Shown here one piece after another: positions 1-6,626 of a stretch of 7,201 nt of DNA (the stretch's first letter is position 1; each line of letters opens with the position of its first letter). The notes beneath the pieces were generated by a model that was given only the letters and a program-made list of their open reading frames with translations, was not told the origin of the DNA and made no database searches. This DNA comes from Atribacteria bacterium SCGC AAA255-G05. GTDB lineage: Bacteria > Atribacterota > Phoenicimicrobiia > Phoenicimicrobiales > Phoenicimicrobiaceae. A program made the position numbers and the translations under genes. The DNA lies in the NCBI GenBank assembly GCA_000405605.1, contig ASPA01000086.1, forward strand, positions 1 through 7,201. The letters run 5' to 3'.

Positions 1-322
1 ATAGTGATTTTCTATTAAACATTGTTTTTTCAAATTCTTCTTTATTCCTCCCATATAAATAACCAATGACCAATGCTCCTCCGGTTAGTCCACCACAGGT
101 TCCCTCCACAGTATTTGTAATTCCTCCACATAGAGGGAAGGAAGCTTTTACTAAGTTAGGATAATTGAGTCCTAATACTTTCTCTAAAGCACATACAACA
201 CATTGAGAACAGCCTGTTCTTGTTTGTTCATATTCAAGTCCAAAGGCATAGGCTTGTTGCAAAAAATCCTCTTTTTTAAAGTTATTTAACCGTTGCTTTA
301 AATTTTCTTCTATTTTTTCCAT
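1..322 (-). CDS. C_GCAxxG_C_C family putative redox protein, C-terminus cut off by the window edge
   Basis: The frame is open from an ATG at 322 to the left edge, giving 107 codons without a stop. A Shine-Dalgarno-like AAAGGA lies 9 nt upstream of the ATG. The N-terminal 30 residues are charged and probably helical. A cysteine-rich core follows: GCSQCVVCAL (Cys38, Cys41, Cys44), then LCGG (Cys65), then GTCGGLTGGALVIG (Cys76). The spaced cysteines and the CGxxTGGALVIG stretch are typical of the C_GCAxxG_C_C family (PF09719), small proteins thought to be redox-active or metal-binding and often found next to oxidoreductases in anaerobes. No signal peptide or membrane segment is seen, so it is probably cytoplasmic. 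It lies 179 bp downstream of the iron alcohol dehydrogenase on the same strand, and could be the last gene of that operon or have its own promoter. The family assignment is fairly secure; the biochemical role is unknown. Confidence 0.8.
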   Translation of the reverse strand, partial: MEKIEENLKQRLNNFKKEDFLQQAYAFGLEYEQTRTGCSQCVVCALEKVLGLNYPNLVKASFPLCGGITNTVEGTCGGLTGGALVIGYLYGRNKEEFEKTMFNRKSL

Positions 323-501
323 ATATAGCTATCCTTTCATTGAATATTTTTAAATAGTAATTTTTTTAAGTTTATTTAATCTATTATTTTTTTTACATTT
401 AATCCAAATGGTAAACAATTTACTTCTTAGTAATATGCCAGTAATATAAATCTTTTTTTACGTTCTTAAAAATACAAATTATTATTAAATTTTATATTTC
501 C
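323..501. other. AT-rich spacer between the alcohol dehydrogenase and the C_GCAxxG_C_C gene
   Basis: This 179-bp gap is very AT-rich and has no convincing promoter or terminator. It holds an imperfect stem at 392-415 (TTTACATTT against AAATGGTAAA with one bulged base). The A/T runs beside it are placed wrongly for a Rho-independent terminator of the upstream minus-strand gene. Read-through from the upstream operon is therefore possible. Confidence 0.5.
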
Positions 502-1662
502 TTAATTCAAAAGTACATTTTTATATATTTGTCGAGCATCTTCATATGAAATAGGCCGTGGGTTATTTTTAAGAAGACGCTGTTGTTCTGATATAGCCAG
601 TGTTGCAAGATTATCAAGTACCTTTTCAGAAACCTCGAATCCTTCAATGGTAATACCGACATCGTTAACTAATTTTCTTATTTCATCCACAACAGATTTT
701 ACGATCTTTTCTTTGGTAAAATTAGTAGTTTCGATTTCCATTACGTCAGCAACTTTAATAAACTTTTCTGGAACTGCTTTTGCATTAAATTCCATAACTT
801 CAGCCAGAAGGATTGAATTGGATAAGCCATGGCTGATATTATACTTTCCACCAAGAGGATAAGCTAGACCATGTACCCCCCCTGTCCCGGAATTTGTTAT
901 AGCTATCCCTCCATAAAGACTAGCAAGTGCCAAATAGTACCTTGCTTCTTTGTCTCCCCCATTTCTAACAGCTCGCCGCAAGTATTTATTAATTAACTTC
1001 ATAGAATCTAGAGCAAATAAATCACTCATTGGATTTGATTTTTTGCAAATAAAACATTCAATCGCATGAGTAAAGGCATCTATCCCCGTCTCAGCAGTAA
1101 TCTTTGGTGGAACTGAAAATGTAAGTTCAGGATCAAGAATAAGCAAATCCGGTATTAGATAAGGACTGACTATACCTTTTTTCCATTCCTTTTTTTTATC
1201 CTTAACTATAGCATTAGGTGTAACTTCGGCACCTGTACCTGAAGTTGTAGGGAGAATAATTAATGGAATACCGGGTTTATCAATCAAATTCGTTCCTATA
1301 TAATTCCTTACAGAACCCTCAATACTGCCAGATATAGCCAATAATTTAGCCATATCAATTGTACTACCACCACCAATAGCAATGATGCCATCGTAATTAG
1401 AAGCAATATTCAAATCATTGATAGCCTGATCTATTTCGGTTATCGTTGGTTCATTCTTTATATTATCAAATACTGTAAAAGAAATATTTTCCTCTTTTAA
1501 ATTATTAAATATATAATCAACTATCCCCAACTTTTTTAAATTGTAATCAACAAGTATTAATACCTTATTAAGTTTCATTTGTTTAATTATTTTAGATAGG
1601 TTTCTACTTTTAGAAAAACCAACCTCAATCTTACGAGGCATTTGAAAAACAAAATCCTTCAT
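502..1662 (-). CDS. Iron-containing (group III) alcohol dehydrogenase
   Basis: A 386-residue protein of normal length for the Fe-ADH family (PF00465), which interconverts alcohols and aldehydes or ketones with NAD(P). The N-terminal Rossmann-like half carries the nucleotide-binding IGGGSTIDMAK (residues 96-106) and LPTTSGTGAEVTPNAI (137-152). The C-terminal helical half holds the metal ligands: Asp195 and His199 in DAFTHAIE, His264 in GGVHGLAYPLGG and His278 in ISHG. All four ligands are present, so the enzyme should be active. The ATG at 1662 follows a strong AGGAGGT (1671-1677), which fixes the start. It begins 42 nt after the pdxA-like gene, so it should be the third gene of the sigma-54 operon. 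The substrate cannot be read from the sequence. The context suggests a C2-C4 hydroxy compound tied to sugar-acid breakdown, or disposal of reducing equivalents. Similar family members include lactaldehyde reductase, 1,3-propanediol, 4-hydroxybutyrate and butanol dehydrogenases. Confidence 0.93.
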   Translation of the reverse strand: MKDFVFQMPRKIEVGFSKSRNLSKIIKQMKLNKVLILVDYNLKKLGIVDYIFNNLKEENISFTVFDNIKNEPTITEIDQAINDLNIASNYDGIIAIGGGSTIDMAKLLAISGSIEGSVRNYIGTNLIDKPGIPLIILPTTSGTGAEVTPNAIVKDKKKEWKKGIVSPYLIPDLLILDPELTFSVPPKITAETGIDAFTHAIECFICKKSNPMSDLFALDSMKLINKYLRRAVRNGGDKEARYYLALASLYGGIAITNSGTGGVHGLAYPLGGKYNISHGLSNSILLAEVMEFNAKAVPEKFIKVADVMEIETTNFTKEKIVKSVVDEIRKLVNDVGITIEGFEVSEKVLDNLATLAISEQQRLLKNNPRPISYEDARQIYKNVLLN

Positions 1663-1704
1663 TACAACAGACCTCCTAACTAAATAGCATTATATCATCT
1701 TAGT

Positions 1705-2724
1705 CTATTCCGCAAAATCTATAGCCATCTTAATGGCTTCTACCATACTCTCTTCGTTGGCTCTACCCTCACCCGCTTTTCCAAAAGCGACACCGTGGTC
1801 AACCGAAGTTCGAATAATCGGCAAACCCACGGTAATATTTACTCCACTCATGGTTGACCATTTATTAGTTTCTTTATTATATTTAAATCCAATAACCTTC
1901 ATAGGAATATGCCCTTGATCATGATACATAACTACTGCAATATCATATTGCCCGCCTATAGTCTTAGAAAAAATCGTATCTGGAGGAATCGGTCCCTCAA
2001 CATCTATCCCCTCTTTTTTAACTTGAATTATCGCGGGAATAATCTCTCCAAGTTCTTCTTTACCAAAAAGCCCACCTTCTCCAGCATGAGGATTTAATCC
2101 TGCTACCCCAATTTTTGGATTTTTAATTCCTAAATCTTTCAATGCTTTATCTGCCAAATGAATAACTGTTAAAACTCTTTCCTTTTTTACTAAGTCACAG
2201 GCCTGACGTAAAGAGACATGCGTAGAAACATGAATTACCCTTAAATTATCATCTGCTAACATCATGGCATAATTCTTTGTTTTAGTACGAGACGCAAATA
2301 TCTCAGTATGACCAGCAAAAGGTGAGCCGGCCGCTTTAATGGCTTCTTTATGAATAGGGCCGGTCACTACCGCATCTACTAAGCCCTCCATAGCCAAATC
2401 AATCCCCTTGTAAATGTATTCTAATGATGCCTGGCCTGCTTTAGCGCTTACTTTTCCATAATTAAATTCATCGAGTTTTATATTGTCCAAATCTATAAGA
2501 TCTATTATTCCGAATTCTCCTTTTATCTCTTCTCTATTTTTAATAACGTTCAACTTTAAATTTGAAGGAATAAATTTTAGTGCATCATCTATAACAGATT
2601 TACTTCCAATAACTATTGGTTTTGATTTTCTATAAATCTCTTCATTGCCTAGCGCTTTTACTGCAATCTCTGCTCCTATACCTGCTGGATCTCCCATAGT
2701 AATACCAATAATTGGTCTTTTCAT
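1705..2724 (-). CDS. pdxA2: PdxA2-like 4-phospho-sugar-acid dehydrogenase (decarboxylating; PdxA family)
   Basis: A 339-residue member of the PdxA family (PF04166). The family oxidises a 3-hydroxy-4-phospho acid with NAD and decarboxylates the product, using a divalent metal. Visible hallmarks are ITMGDPAGIG at residues 8-17, TGPIHKEA at 121-128, GHTE with His139, and three likely metal-ligand histidines: His169 (STHVSL), His213 (NPHAGEGG) and His268 (MYHDQGHIPMK). The C-terminal GLPIIRTSVDHG is also present. Canonical PdxA makes pyridoxine. Here the gene directly follows a DUF1537 kinase in a sigma-54 operon with no other vitamin B6 gene, so the PdxA2 role is more likely: 4-phospho-D-threonate or 4-phospho-D-erythronate to dihydroxyacetone phosphate plus CO2. 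Residues 281-293 form an insert not found at that point in E. coli PdxA as I recall it. The ATG at 2724 has no good ribosome site directly before it. An in-frame TAG 24 nt upstream excludes an earlier start, and GITMGDPAG has to be near the N-terminus. Confidence 0.9.
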   Translation of the reverse strand: MKRPIIGITMGDPAGIGAEIAVKALGNEEIYRKSKPIVIGSKSVIDDALKFIPSNLKLNVIKNREEIKGEFGIIDLIDLDNIKLDEFNYGKVSAKAGQASLEYIYKGIDLAMEGLVDAVVTGPIHKEAIKAAGSPFAGHTEIFASRTKTKNYAMMLADDNLRVIHVSTHVSLRQACDLVKKERVLTVIHLADKALKDLGIKNPKIGVAGLNPHAGEGGLFGKEELGEIIPAIIQVKKEGIDVEGPIPPDTIFSKTIGGQYDIAVVMYHDQGHIPMKVIGFKYNKETNKWSTMSGVNITVGLPIIRTSVDHGVAFGKAGEGRANEESMVEAIKMAIDFAE

Positions 2725-2777
2725 TGTAAAATATAATCTAGTCCACTATCAATGAATAATGAACCCTTCCTCCATTC

Positions 2778-4064
2778 TTAATAGTTTTTTAATTTATTAA
2801 TTAAATTATATAAGGTATCTTCTTTGCCGAATCCACCCGCTTTAGTTACAATGTTTAAATTATAATTTTTATAATTAGCGATAGCCAAAGGAATACCCGG
2901 TAAAAGTTCATCTATAACATTTAAATTGGATATGCCTAGCTCTTTGCAAACCCCTAAAGCTATATCCCCTCCGGTTAAGACTAAATTCCTTGAAGCACTA
3001 TTTTTTATTATTTTAGAAGTAAGCTCACCAAGAAAATTTTTAATTTCAATCTCTAGTTCTCTAAAACCAATATTGTATTTCAACATCAGCTTTTTATTGA
3101 TTAATTTCTCTTCATTATAAATGGCATTAGTATGTATTACTAAATCCCGATTACCTTTTATAGCCTTAATACCTTCAGCAGCATAATTATCTAAGATTCT
3201 GTCTTTATCAGAAAAAACATGTTCTAAATCTATTTTTAATTCAGTAAAATTTAATCTATTTTTAAGATAATTTACTTGATCTTCCATGATAGAATTTCGC
3301 GAACCTGCAACGACTATAACCGGACTTTTATTATCTTCAATCTTTATTTTGAGAGCTTCATGCTTATTATTTATATTAGGAAAATGATTGGCTAAGCCTG
3401 CAGATCCTGAAAATAAAACTGGTCCATCAAACTTTAAGCCGCTAGCAAAGATATCCTTTAAATGTTCCTCGTTGGTAGAATCGATAACTATTATTTTATT
3501 CCCTTTTTGAGATAATTCATTTATTTTTGATAAAATAGTTTCTTGCCCTTTAACCACATCTTTTAAGTCAATCTGCCCAACCGGAAAATCGGTCTGTTTT
3601 TTTAATAAAAAAGGAATAAAAGAATTTTCTTCTTGGTCTAAATGATTAGATGAGTATTCACTTAAACCAAGGGGTTTCTGCTGTACAAGAAGATATCCTC
3701 CCACAGTAATTCTTTGATAAGACGGATAACTGGGGCTAAAAATACAGATATCTCTATTTAAAATTATCATTATTTCTTCGATCTCATCACCCATATTACC
3801 TCTTAGAGTTGAATCTACCTTTTTATATACTACATCTTTTTTATTTATATTTATTTTTTCTAAGATACTTTTTAATATCTTTCTGGCTGTTTTACTTTCT
3901 AATTCGCGAGTTTCAGTATCCATTACAAAAACATCTAAATTATCAGGAATAATTATTGTTGATTGTTCATCCAGTACTGATACTATTGCATTGTAACCTT
4001 TTTTTGTAAATTGCACTCCGGTATCATTTGCACCAGTTAAATCATCTGCTATTACATAAATCAT
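2778..4064 (-). CDS. dtnK: Four-carbon acid sugar kinase (DUF1537 family; likely D-threonate or D-erythronate kinase)
   Basis: A 428-residue, full-length DUF1537 kinase (SBD_N PF07005 plus NBD_C PF17042). The family phosphorylates C4 sugar acids (D-threonate, L-threonate/2-keto forms, D-erythronate) with ATP. The sugar-acid-binding half opens with the diagnostic IADDLTGANDTG (residues 5-16), then KKVDSTLRGN (81-90) and SPSYPSYQRITVGGYL (110-125). LFSGSAGLA (217-225) ends this half. The nucleotide-binding half has VAGSRN (252-257), VLTGGDIALG (362-371), LLPGIPLA (387-394) and TKAGGFGKEDTL (407-418), the usual glycine-rich ATP loops. The ATG at 4064 has GAGG 8 nt upstream. It is the first gene after the sigma-54 promoter, with a leader of about 62 nt. 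The following pdxA-like gene starts 53 nt after its TAA. This pairing is the known D-threonate/D-erythronate route, and the symbol is given on that basis. The exact stereoisomer cannot be read from sequence. Confidence 0.9.
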   Translation of the reverse strand: MIYVIADDLTGANDTGVQFTKKGYNAIVSVLDEQSTIIIPDNLDVFVMDTETRELESKTARKILKSILEKININKKDVVYKKVDSTLRGNMGDEIEEIMIILNRDICIFSPSYPSYQRITVGGYLLVQQKPLGLSEYSSNHLDQEENSFIPFLLKKQTDFPVGQIDLKDVVKGQETILSKINELSQKGNKIIVIDSTNEEHLKDIFASGLKFDGPVLFSGSAGLANHFPNINNKHEALKIKIEDNKSPVIVVAGSRNSIMEDQVNYLKNRLNFTELKIDLEHVFSDKDRILDNYAAEGIKAIKGNRDLVIHTNAIYNEEKLINKKLMLKYNIGFRELEIEIKNFLGELTSKIIKNSASRNLVLTGGDIALGVCKELGISNLNVIDELLPGIPLAIANYKNYNLNIVTKAGGFGKEDTLYNLINKLKNY

Positions 4065-4136
4065 CCATCATACCTCAGTAATATAGTTTCAATTTTACTA
4101 GAAATAACAATGAGTTATCTCTAAATTTATAATAGA

Positions 4137-4152
4137 AGCAATTTTCATGCCA
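4137..4152 (-). promoter_or_regulatory. Sigma-54 (-24/-12) promoter of the kinase operon
   Basis: On the minus strand this reads TGGCATGAAAATTGCT. It matches the RpoN consensus TGGCACG-N4-TTGCW with one change, and has the essential GG (4151-4150) and GC (4139-4138) exactly 10 nt apart. Transcription would start near 4126, about 62 nt before the kinase ATG. It lies immediately downstream of a gene for a sigma-54 enhancer-binding protein and is preceded by palindromic sites, which is the expected arrangement. Confidence 0.88.
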
Positions 4153-4261
4153 AGTTTATTTCTACGCAAGCGATTATCTTTAATCCTTATACAATTTAAA
4201 GCAATTTTTAAATAATAAAAATTATATCCTCAAATAATAAATTTATTTTTAAAATATGAAA

Positions 4262-4276
4262 GTTTCACTATGGAAC
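4262..4276. promoter_or_regulatory. Putative activator (UAS) palindrome 1
   Basis: GTTTCACTATGGAAC is a near-palindrome that shares spacing and half-sites with the copies at 4335 and 4351. Its centre (4269) is about 143 bp upstream of the predicted start at 4126, a normal distance for a sigma-54 enhancer site. Like copy 3, it is followed by TGC on the plus strand. The presumed binder is the Fis-type HTH of the adjacent PrpR-like regulator (inference). Confidence 0.6.
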
Positions 4277-4334
4277 TGCTAAATAAATAAAAAATACTAT
4301 TTAACCTTTATCTAATAAGCAAAAAATCCGCTAT

Positions 4335-4349
4335 GTTTCATTATGTTAT
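4335..4349. promoter_or_regulatory. Putative activator (UAS) palindrome 2
   Basis: GTTTCATTATGTTAT matches the consensus GTTTCATTATGAAAC strongly in its left half and weakly in its right half. Its centre lies 16 bp from that of copy 3, so paired regulator dimers could sit on nearby helical faces. It is part of the terminator hairpin. Confidence 0.5.
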
Positions 4350-4350
4350 A

Positions 4351-4365
4351 GTTACATTATGAAAC
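4351..4365. promoter_or_regulatory. Putative activator (UAS) palindrome 3
   Basis: GTTACATTATGAAAC is the best copy, with one change from a symmetric GTTTCATTATGAAAC. It is followed by TGC as in copy 1. Its centre is about 232 bp upstream of the predicted sigma-54 start and 89 bp from copy 1. Confidence 0.6.
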
Positions 4366-4410
4366 TGCGGACCTTAACATTCCCTTTAAATTATATTTAT
4401 TTGCTTTCCC

Positions 4411-6336
4411 TTATTGCTTATTATTCATTTTTCGCCATAAAGTTGTTCGGCTAATGCCTAATCTTCTTGCTGCGGCAACTTTATTCCCTTTTTCTTCATT
4501 TATAATTTCTTTGATAATATTTTTTTCAATATTTTCTAAATTACCGCTTAATGGATAATTTATATTATCTTGCTTTTGGTAATTATCTATCACACCACCT
4601 CCATACTGCAACTTCATAATTTCTTTTACTAAATTGGTCATAATAAAATTTTTATCAGTCCTAACTACTAATCTTTCTATAATATTTTCTAACTGTCTAA
4701 TATTACCAGGCCAATCATAATTTTCTAACATTTGCATTCCTTCTTCAGAAATACCTTCTACAATCTTTTTAAACTTATATCCATACTTTTTAATAAAAAA
4801 ATTAACCAATAAAGATATATCTTCTTTCCTTTCTCGCAAAGGAGGAATATCTAAATTTAAAACGTTAATTCGGTAATATAGATCATCTCTAAATTTATTT
4901 TCCTTAACTAATTGAATAAGTTTCTTATTAGTAGAAGCAATAATCCTAACATCAATTGGTATTACTTTATCATCTCCTAACCTCCTAACTTTATGTTCTT
5001 GAAGAACCCGTAGCAATCGAGCCTGGATATTTTGAGAAATTTCTCCTATCTCATCGAGAAAAATAGTTCCTTCGTGTGCTTGTTCAAAAAGACCCATTTT
5101 ACCTTCTTTTTTAGCCCCGGTAAAAGCTCCTCTCACATAACCAAAAAGTTCACTCTCAAGAAGGCTTTCCGGAAGCGCGGCACAATTAAAAGCTACAAAA
5201 GACTTGTTTCTTCTTGGGCTATAATTATGTATTGCTTGTGCAAAAAGTTCTTTACCTGTTCCTGTTTCGCCATAAAGTAAAACAGGTGAGTCAATTTGTG
5301 CGTAATTTTTTGCTTCTTCCTTTAAATTTCTGAATATTTGACTTCGGCCAATAATATCATTAAAAGTATTTTCTGCAACATTTCCTTTTAAATATAATTT
5401 TTCTCTTATTTTTTGTTCTATCTTTTGTACTTGTGAAACCTTCTGAAAGGTAACTACAGTCCTGACTGTTTCATCGTTAATTCTAATTGGAATAATATTT
5501 GCTACAATCTTTATATCCCCAACCGTCCATATTTTACCTTCTATCTTTTGGCCTATTTTTGTAATTTTAGAAAAATCAAATTCTGGAAACATTTTATTTA
5601 CGTTTTTCCCTATTATTTTATAGGCCTCTTTTTCAAAAATCTTCACTGCCTGAGGGTTAAAAGTATCGATTACACCATTTTGGTCTACAGTAATTATTCC
5701 CTCATAGGCAAAATCAATAATACTTTTTATCCTCTTAGTTTTTTCTAACTCCCTCTTTCTAACTTCTGCTACTCTTTCAGCTTCCAAGATTGATTGCATT
5801 AAAGCTTCTTTACCTGATTCGACTAAAACAGTATTCATACCCAATCGTTCAGCAATTTCTACAGAAATATTATCACCAACTATCCAATTATAACCTTGTT
5901 TTTTTATTTCTTTTAGTTTTTTTTCAACATAAAGGGTATGTTCATACCAATTTTCTTTCAAAGTTACTATTTCAATATCAATATTCATGATATCTCCTAA
6001 GCCCTTTATACCATATGTAAATGGATAGAAACCTACAACAGCAATTTTATTAGTTTCCTTTCTAGCTTGGTGAAGAGCTCGAATTAAATCAAATCCGCTA
6101 ATCTGAACTTCAACAACAGGAAGATTCGTTACTTTTTTCTTAATGGCAATTGCGGTTCCTCCTCTACTTATTACAACATCAATCGCCCCCTGCTCTTCTA
6201 ATTCAACTGCTTGACGAGCGCCCTCTTCAAGATCTCCGATTTTTATTATTATTTTTTTATTAAATTCTTGGCAAATTTCAGAGAACAATTCTCCCATTTT
6301 TTTGTAAGGGGCAATAAATGCTATTGAATAAGACAT
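4411..6336 (-). CDS. Sigma-54-dependent transcriptional activator, PrpR type (PrpR_N-PAS-AAA+-Fis HTH)
   Basis: A 641-residue enhancer-binding protein when started at the ATG at 6336. Residues about 2-190 form a PrpR_N effector domain (PF06506), including SRGGTAIAI (57-65) and VVEVQISGFDLIRAL (74-88). In PrpR this domain binds a small organic acid. A helical linker leads to a PAS domain (about 205-300). The AAA+ domain (about 328-555) has Walker A GETGTGKE (356-363), the sigma-54-contacting GAFTGA (403-408), Walker B GTIFLDEIGE (423-432) and FRDDLYYRINV...PPLRER (482-502). All key residues are intact. The C-terminal Fis-type HTH is NKVAAARRLGISRTTLWRKM (618-637). There is no receiver domain, so it responds to a ligand and not to a histidine kinase. 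A longer start at TTG 6345 touches the ribosome site and is unlikely. The target is almost certainly the adjacent kinase operon, with the effector probably a sugar acid; propionate control is not supported by the neighbours. Confidence 0.93.
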   Translation of the reverse strand: MSYSIAFIAPYKKMGELFSEICQEFNKKIIIKIGDLEEGARQAVELEEQGAIDVVISRGGTAIAIKKKVTNLPVVEVQISGFDLIRALHQARKETNKIAVVGFYPFTYGIKGLGDIMNIDIEIVTLKENWYEHTLYVEKKLKEIKKQGYNWIVGDNISVEIAERLGMNTVLVESGKEALMQSILEAERVAEVRKRELEKTKRIKSIIDFAYEGIITVDQNGVIDTFNPQAVKIFEKEAYKIIGKNVNKMFPEFDFSKITKIGQKIEGKIWTVGDIKIVANIIPIRINDETVRTVVTFQKVSQVQKIEQKIREKLYLKGNVAENTFNDIIGRSQIFRNLKEEAKNYAQIDSPVLLYGETGTGKELFAQAIHNYSPRRNKSFVAFNCAALPESLLESELFGYVRGAFTGAKKEGKMGLFEQAHEGTIFLDEIGEISQNIQARLLRVLQEHKVRRLGDDKVIPIDVRIIASTNKKLIQLVKENKFRDDLYYRINVLNLDIPPLRERKEDISLLVNFFIKKYGYKFKKIVEGISEEGMQMLENYDWPGNIRQLENIIERLVVRTDKNFIMTNLVKEIMKLQYGGGVIDNYQKQDNINYPLSGNLENIEKNIIKEIINEEKGNKVAAARRLGISRTTLWRKMNNKQ

Positions 6337-6345
6337 CAAGGTCAA

Positions 6346-6351
6346 CCTCTT
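6346..6351 (-). promoter_or_regulatory. Ribosome binding site that sets the regulator start
   Basis: AAGAGG on the minus strand lies 9 nt before ATG 6336 and 6 nt before TTG 6339. It abuts TTG 6345, which excludes that codon as start. ATG 6336 is the best choice; TTG 6339 remains possible. Confidence 0.65.
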
Positions 6352-6457
6352 ATTACTAAAATTTTTAGGTAATAAAATTAAAAACTATGGTTTTAACAAT
6401 AAATGTAAGCTAAATATTTTTTAAATGAGAATATTTTTTATATTTTTTTAAATAAGG

Positions 6458-6482
6458 AATTAATCCGTCTTTAAGATTAATT
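6458..6482. repeat. Perfect 8-bp inverted repeat in the regulator leader
   Basis: AATTAATC (6458-6465) and GATTAATT (6475-6482) are exact reverse complements around a 9-nt loop. The repeat lies a few tens of bases downstream of the predicted sigma-70 start and about 120 bp before the regulator ATG. It could be an operator or a weak RNA hairpin. With such AT-rich arms, chance is possible. Confidence 0.4.
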
Positions 6483-6511
6483 TGTATTAAACTTCCTTGT
6501 TGACTTTTTTA

Positions 6512-6540
6512 ATTATACCAGAACATTTCACTGCGGGCAA
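6512..6540 (-). promoter_or_regulatory. Sigma-70-type promoter of the regulator gene
   Basis: On the minus strand TTGCCC (6540-6535) is separated by 17 bp from a perfect TATAAT (6517-6512), which is preceded by TGG, an extended -10. The start would be near 6505, leaving a leader of about 170 nt before the regulator. The consensus -10 with ideal spacing stands out, although TATAAT-like words are common in AT-rich DNA. It lies about 200 bp beyond the transposase stop, so it may be native or supplied by the insertion-sequence end. Confidence 0.55.
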
Positions 6541-6626
6541 TCCCATGTTTAGAGCAGTCTGTGTCAACTCTTTGGGGGTAGTTTTCTTTGGTGAAAAAAT
6601 TTCTTCTGGTTTTAGGTAGACTTACC

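Larger units (their letters stand above)
4321..4370 (-). terminator. Rho-independent-like terminator of the regulator gene, overlapping the UAS pair
   Basis: On the minus strand, 41 nt after the regulator's stop, CCGC pairs with GCGG, then GTTTCAT with ATGAAAC, then ATGT with ACAT across one A-A mismatch. This makes a stem of about 15 bp spanning 4370-4328. It is followed by ATTTTTT (4327-4321). Hairpin plus T-run fits intrinsic termination and would separate regulator transcription from the kinase operon. The same bases form palindromes 2 and 3, so the symmetry may serve protein binding instead of, or as well as, termination. Confidence 0.6.
4065..4410. other. Control region between the regulator and the kinase operon
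   Basis: This 346-bp gene-free stretch holds, in minus-strand reading order, the terminator hairpin of the regulator (4321-4370), two adjacent palindromes inside that hairpin, a third palindrome (4262-4276), an AT-rich stretch of about 110 bp that could bend for looping, the -24/-12 promoter (4137-4152) and a leader of about 62 nt ending in GAGG. I see no clear IHF consensus, small ORF or riboswitch. Confidence 0.7.

Noticed and set aside
392..415. Stem-loop between Fe-ADH and the C_GCAxxG_C_C gene as a terminator
   Set aside because: On the minus strand it is followed by an A-run, not a T-run, and the stem is AT-only apart from two pairs, with a bulge.
425..440. Second sigma-54-like site TGGCATATTACTAAGA before the C_GCAxxG_C_C gene
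   Set aside because: The -24 half matches, but the required GC at -12 is replaced by AG, so it does not meet the core rule.
1705..2724. PdxA as a pyridoxine (vitamin B6) biosynthesis gene
   Set aside because: No other B6 gene is nearby, and it directly follows a DUF1537 kinase under a sigma-54 promoter, which fits the catabolic PdxA2 role better.
4086..4104. GTTTC...GAAA in the kinase leader as a fourth activator site
   Set aside because: The spacing between half-sites is 10 bp and not 5, the right half is incomplete, and it lies downstream of the predicted transcription start.
4411..6336. Regulator as a propionate catabolism activator
   Set aside because: Only the domain family points to propionate. 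No methylcitrate-cycle gene is present, and its apparent target is the kinase operon.
502..6345. Plus-strand open frames inside the large genes (for example 647-862, 5032-5280, 5790-5990)
   Set aside because: They are antisense to well-supported genes, lack ribosome sites and have no recognisable protein features.
6562..6567. TTGACA on the minus strand as a -35 box
   Set aside because: No -10-like hexamer lies 16-18 bp downstream; the TATAAT is 44 bp away and is better served by TTGCCC.
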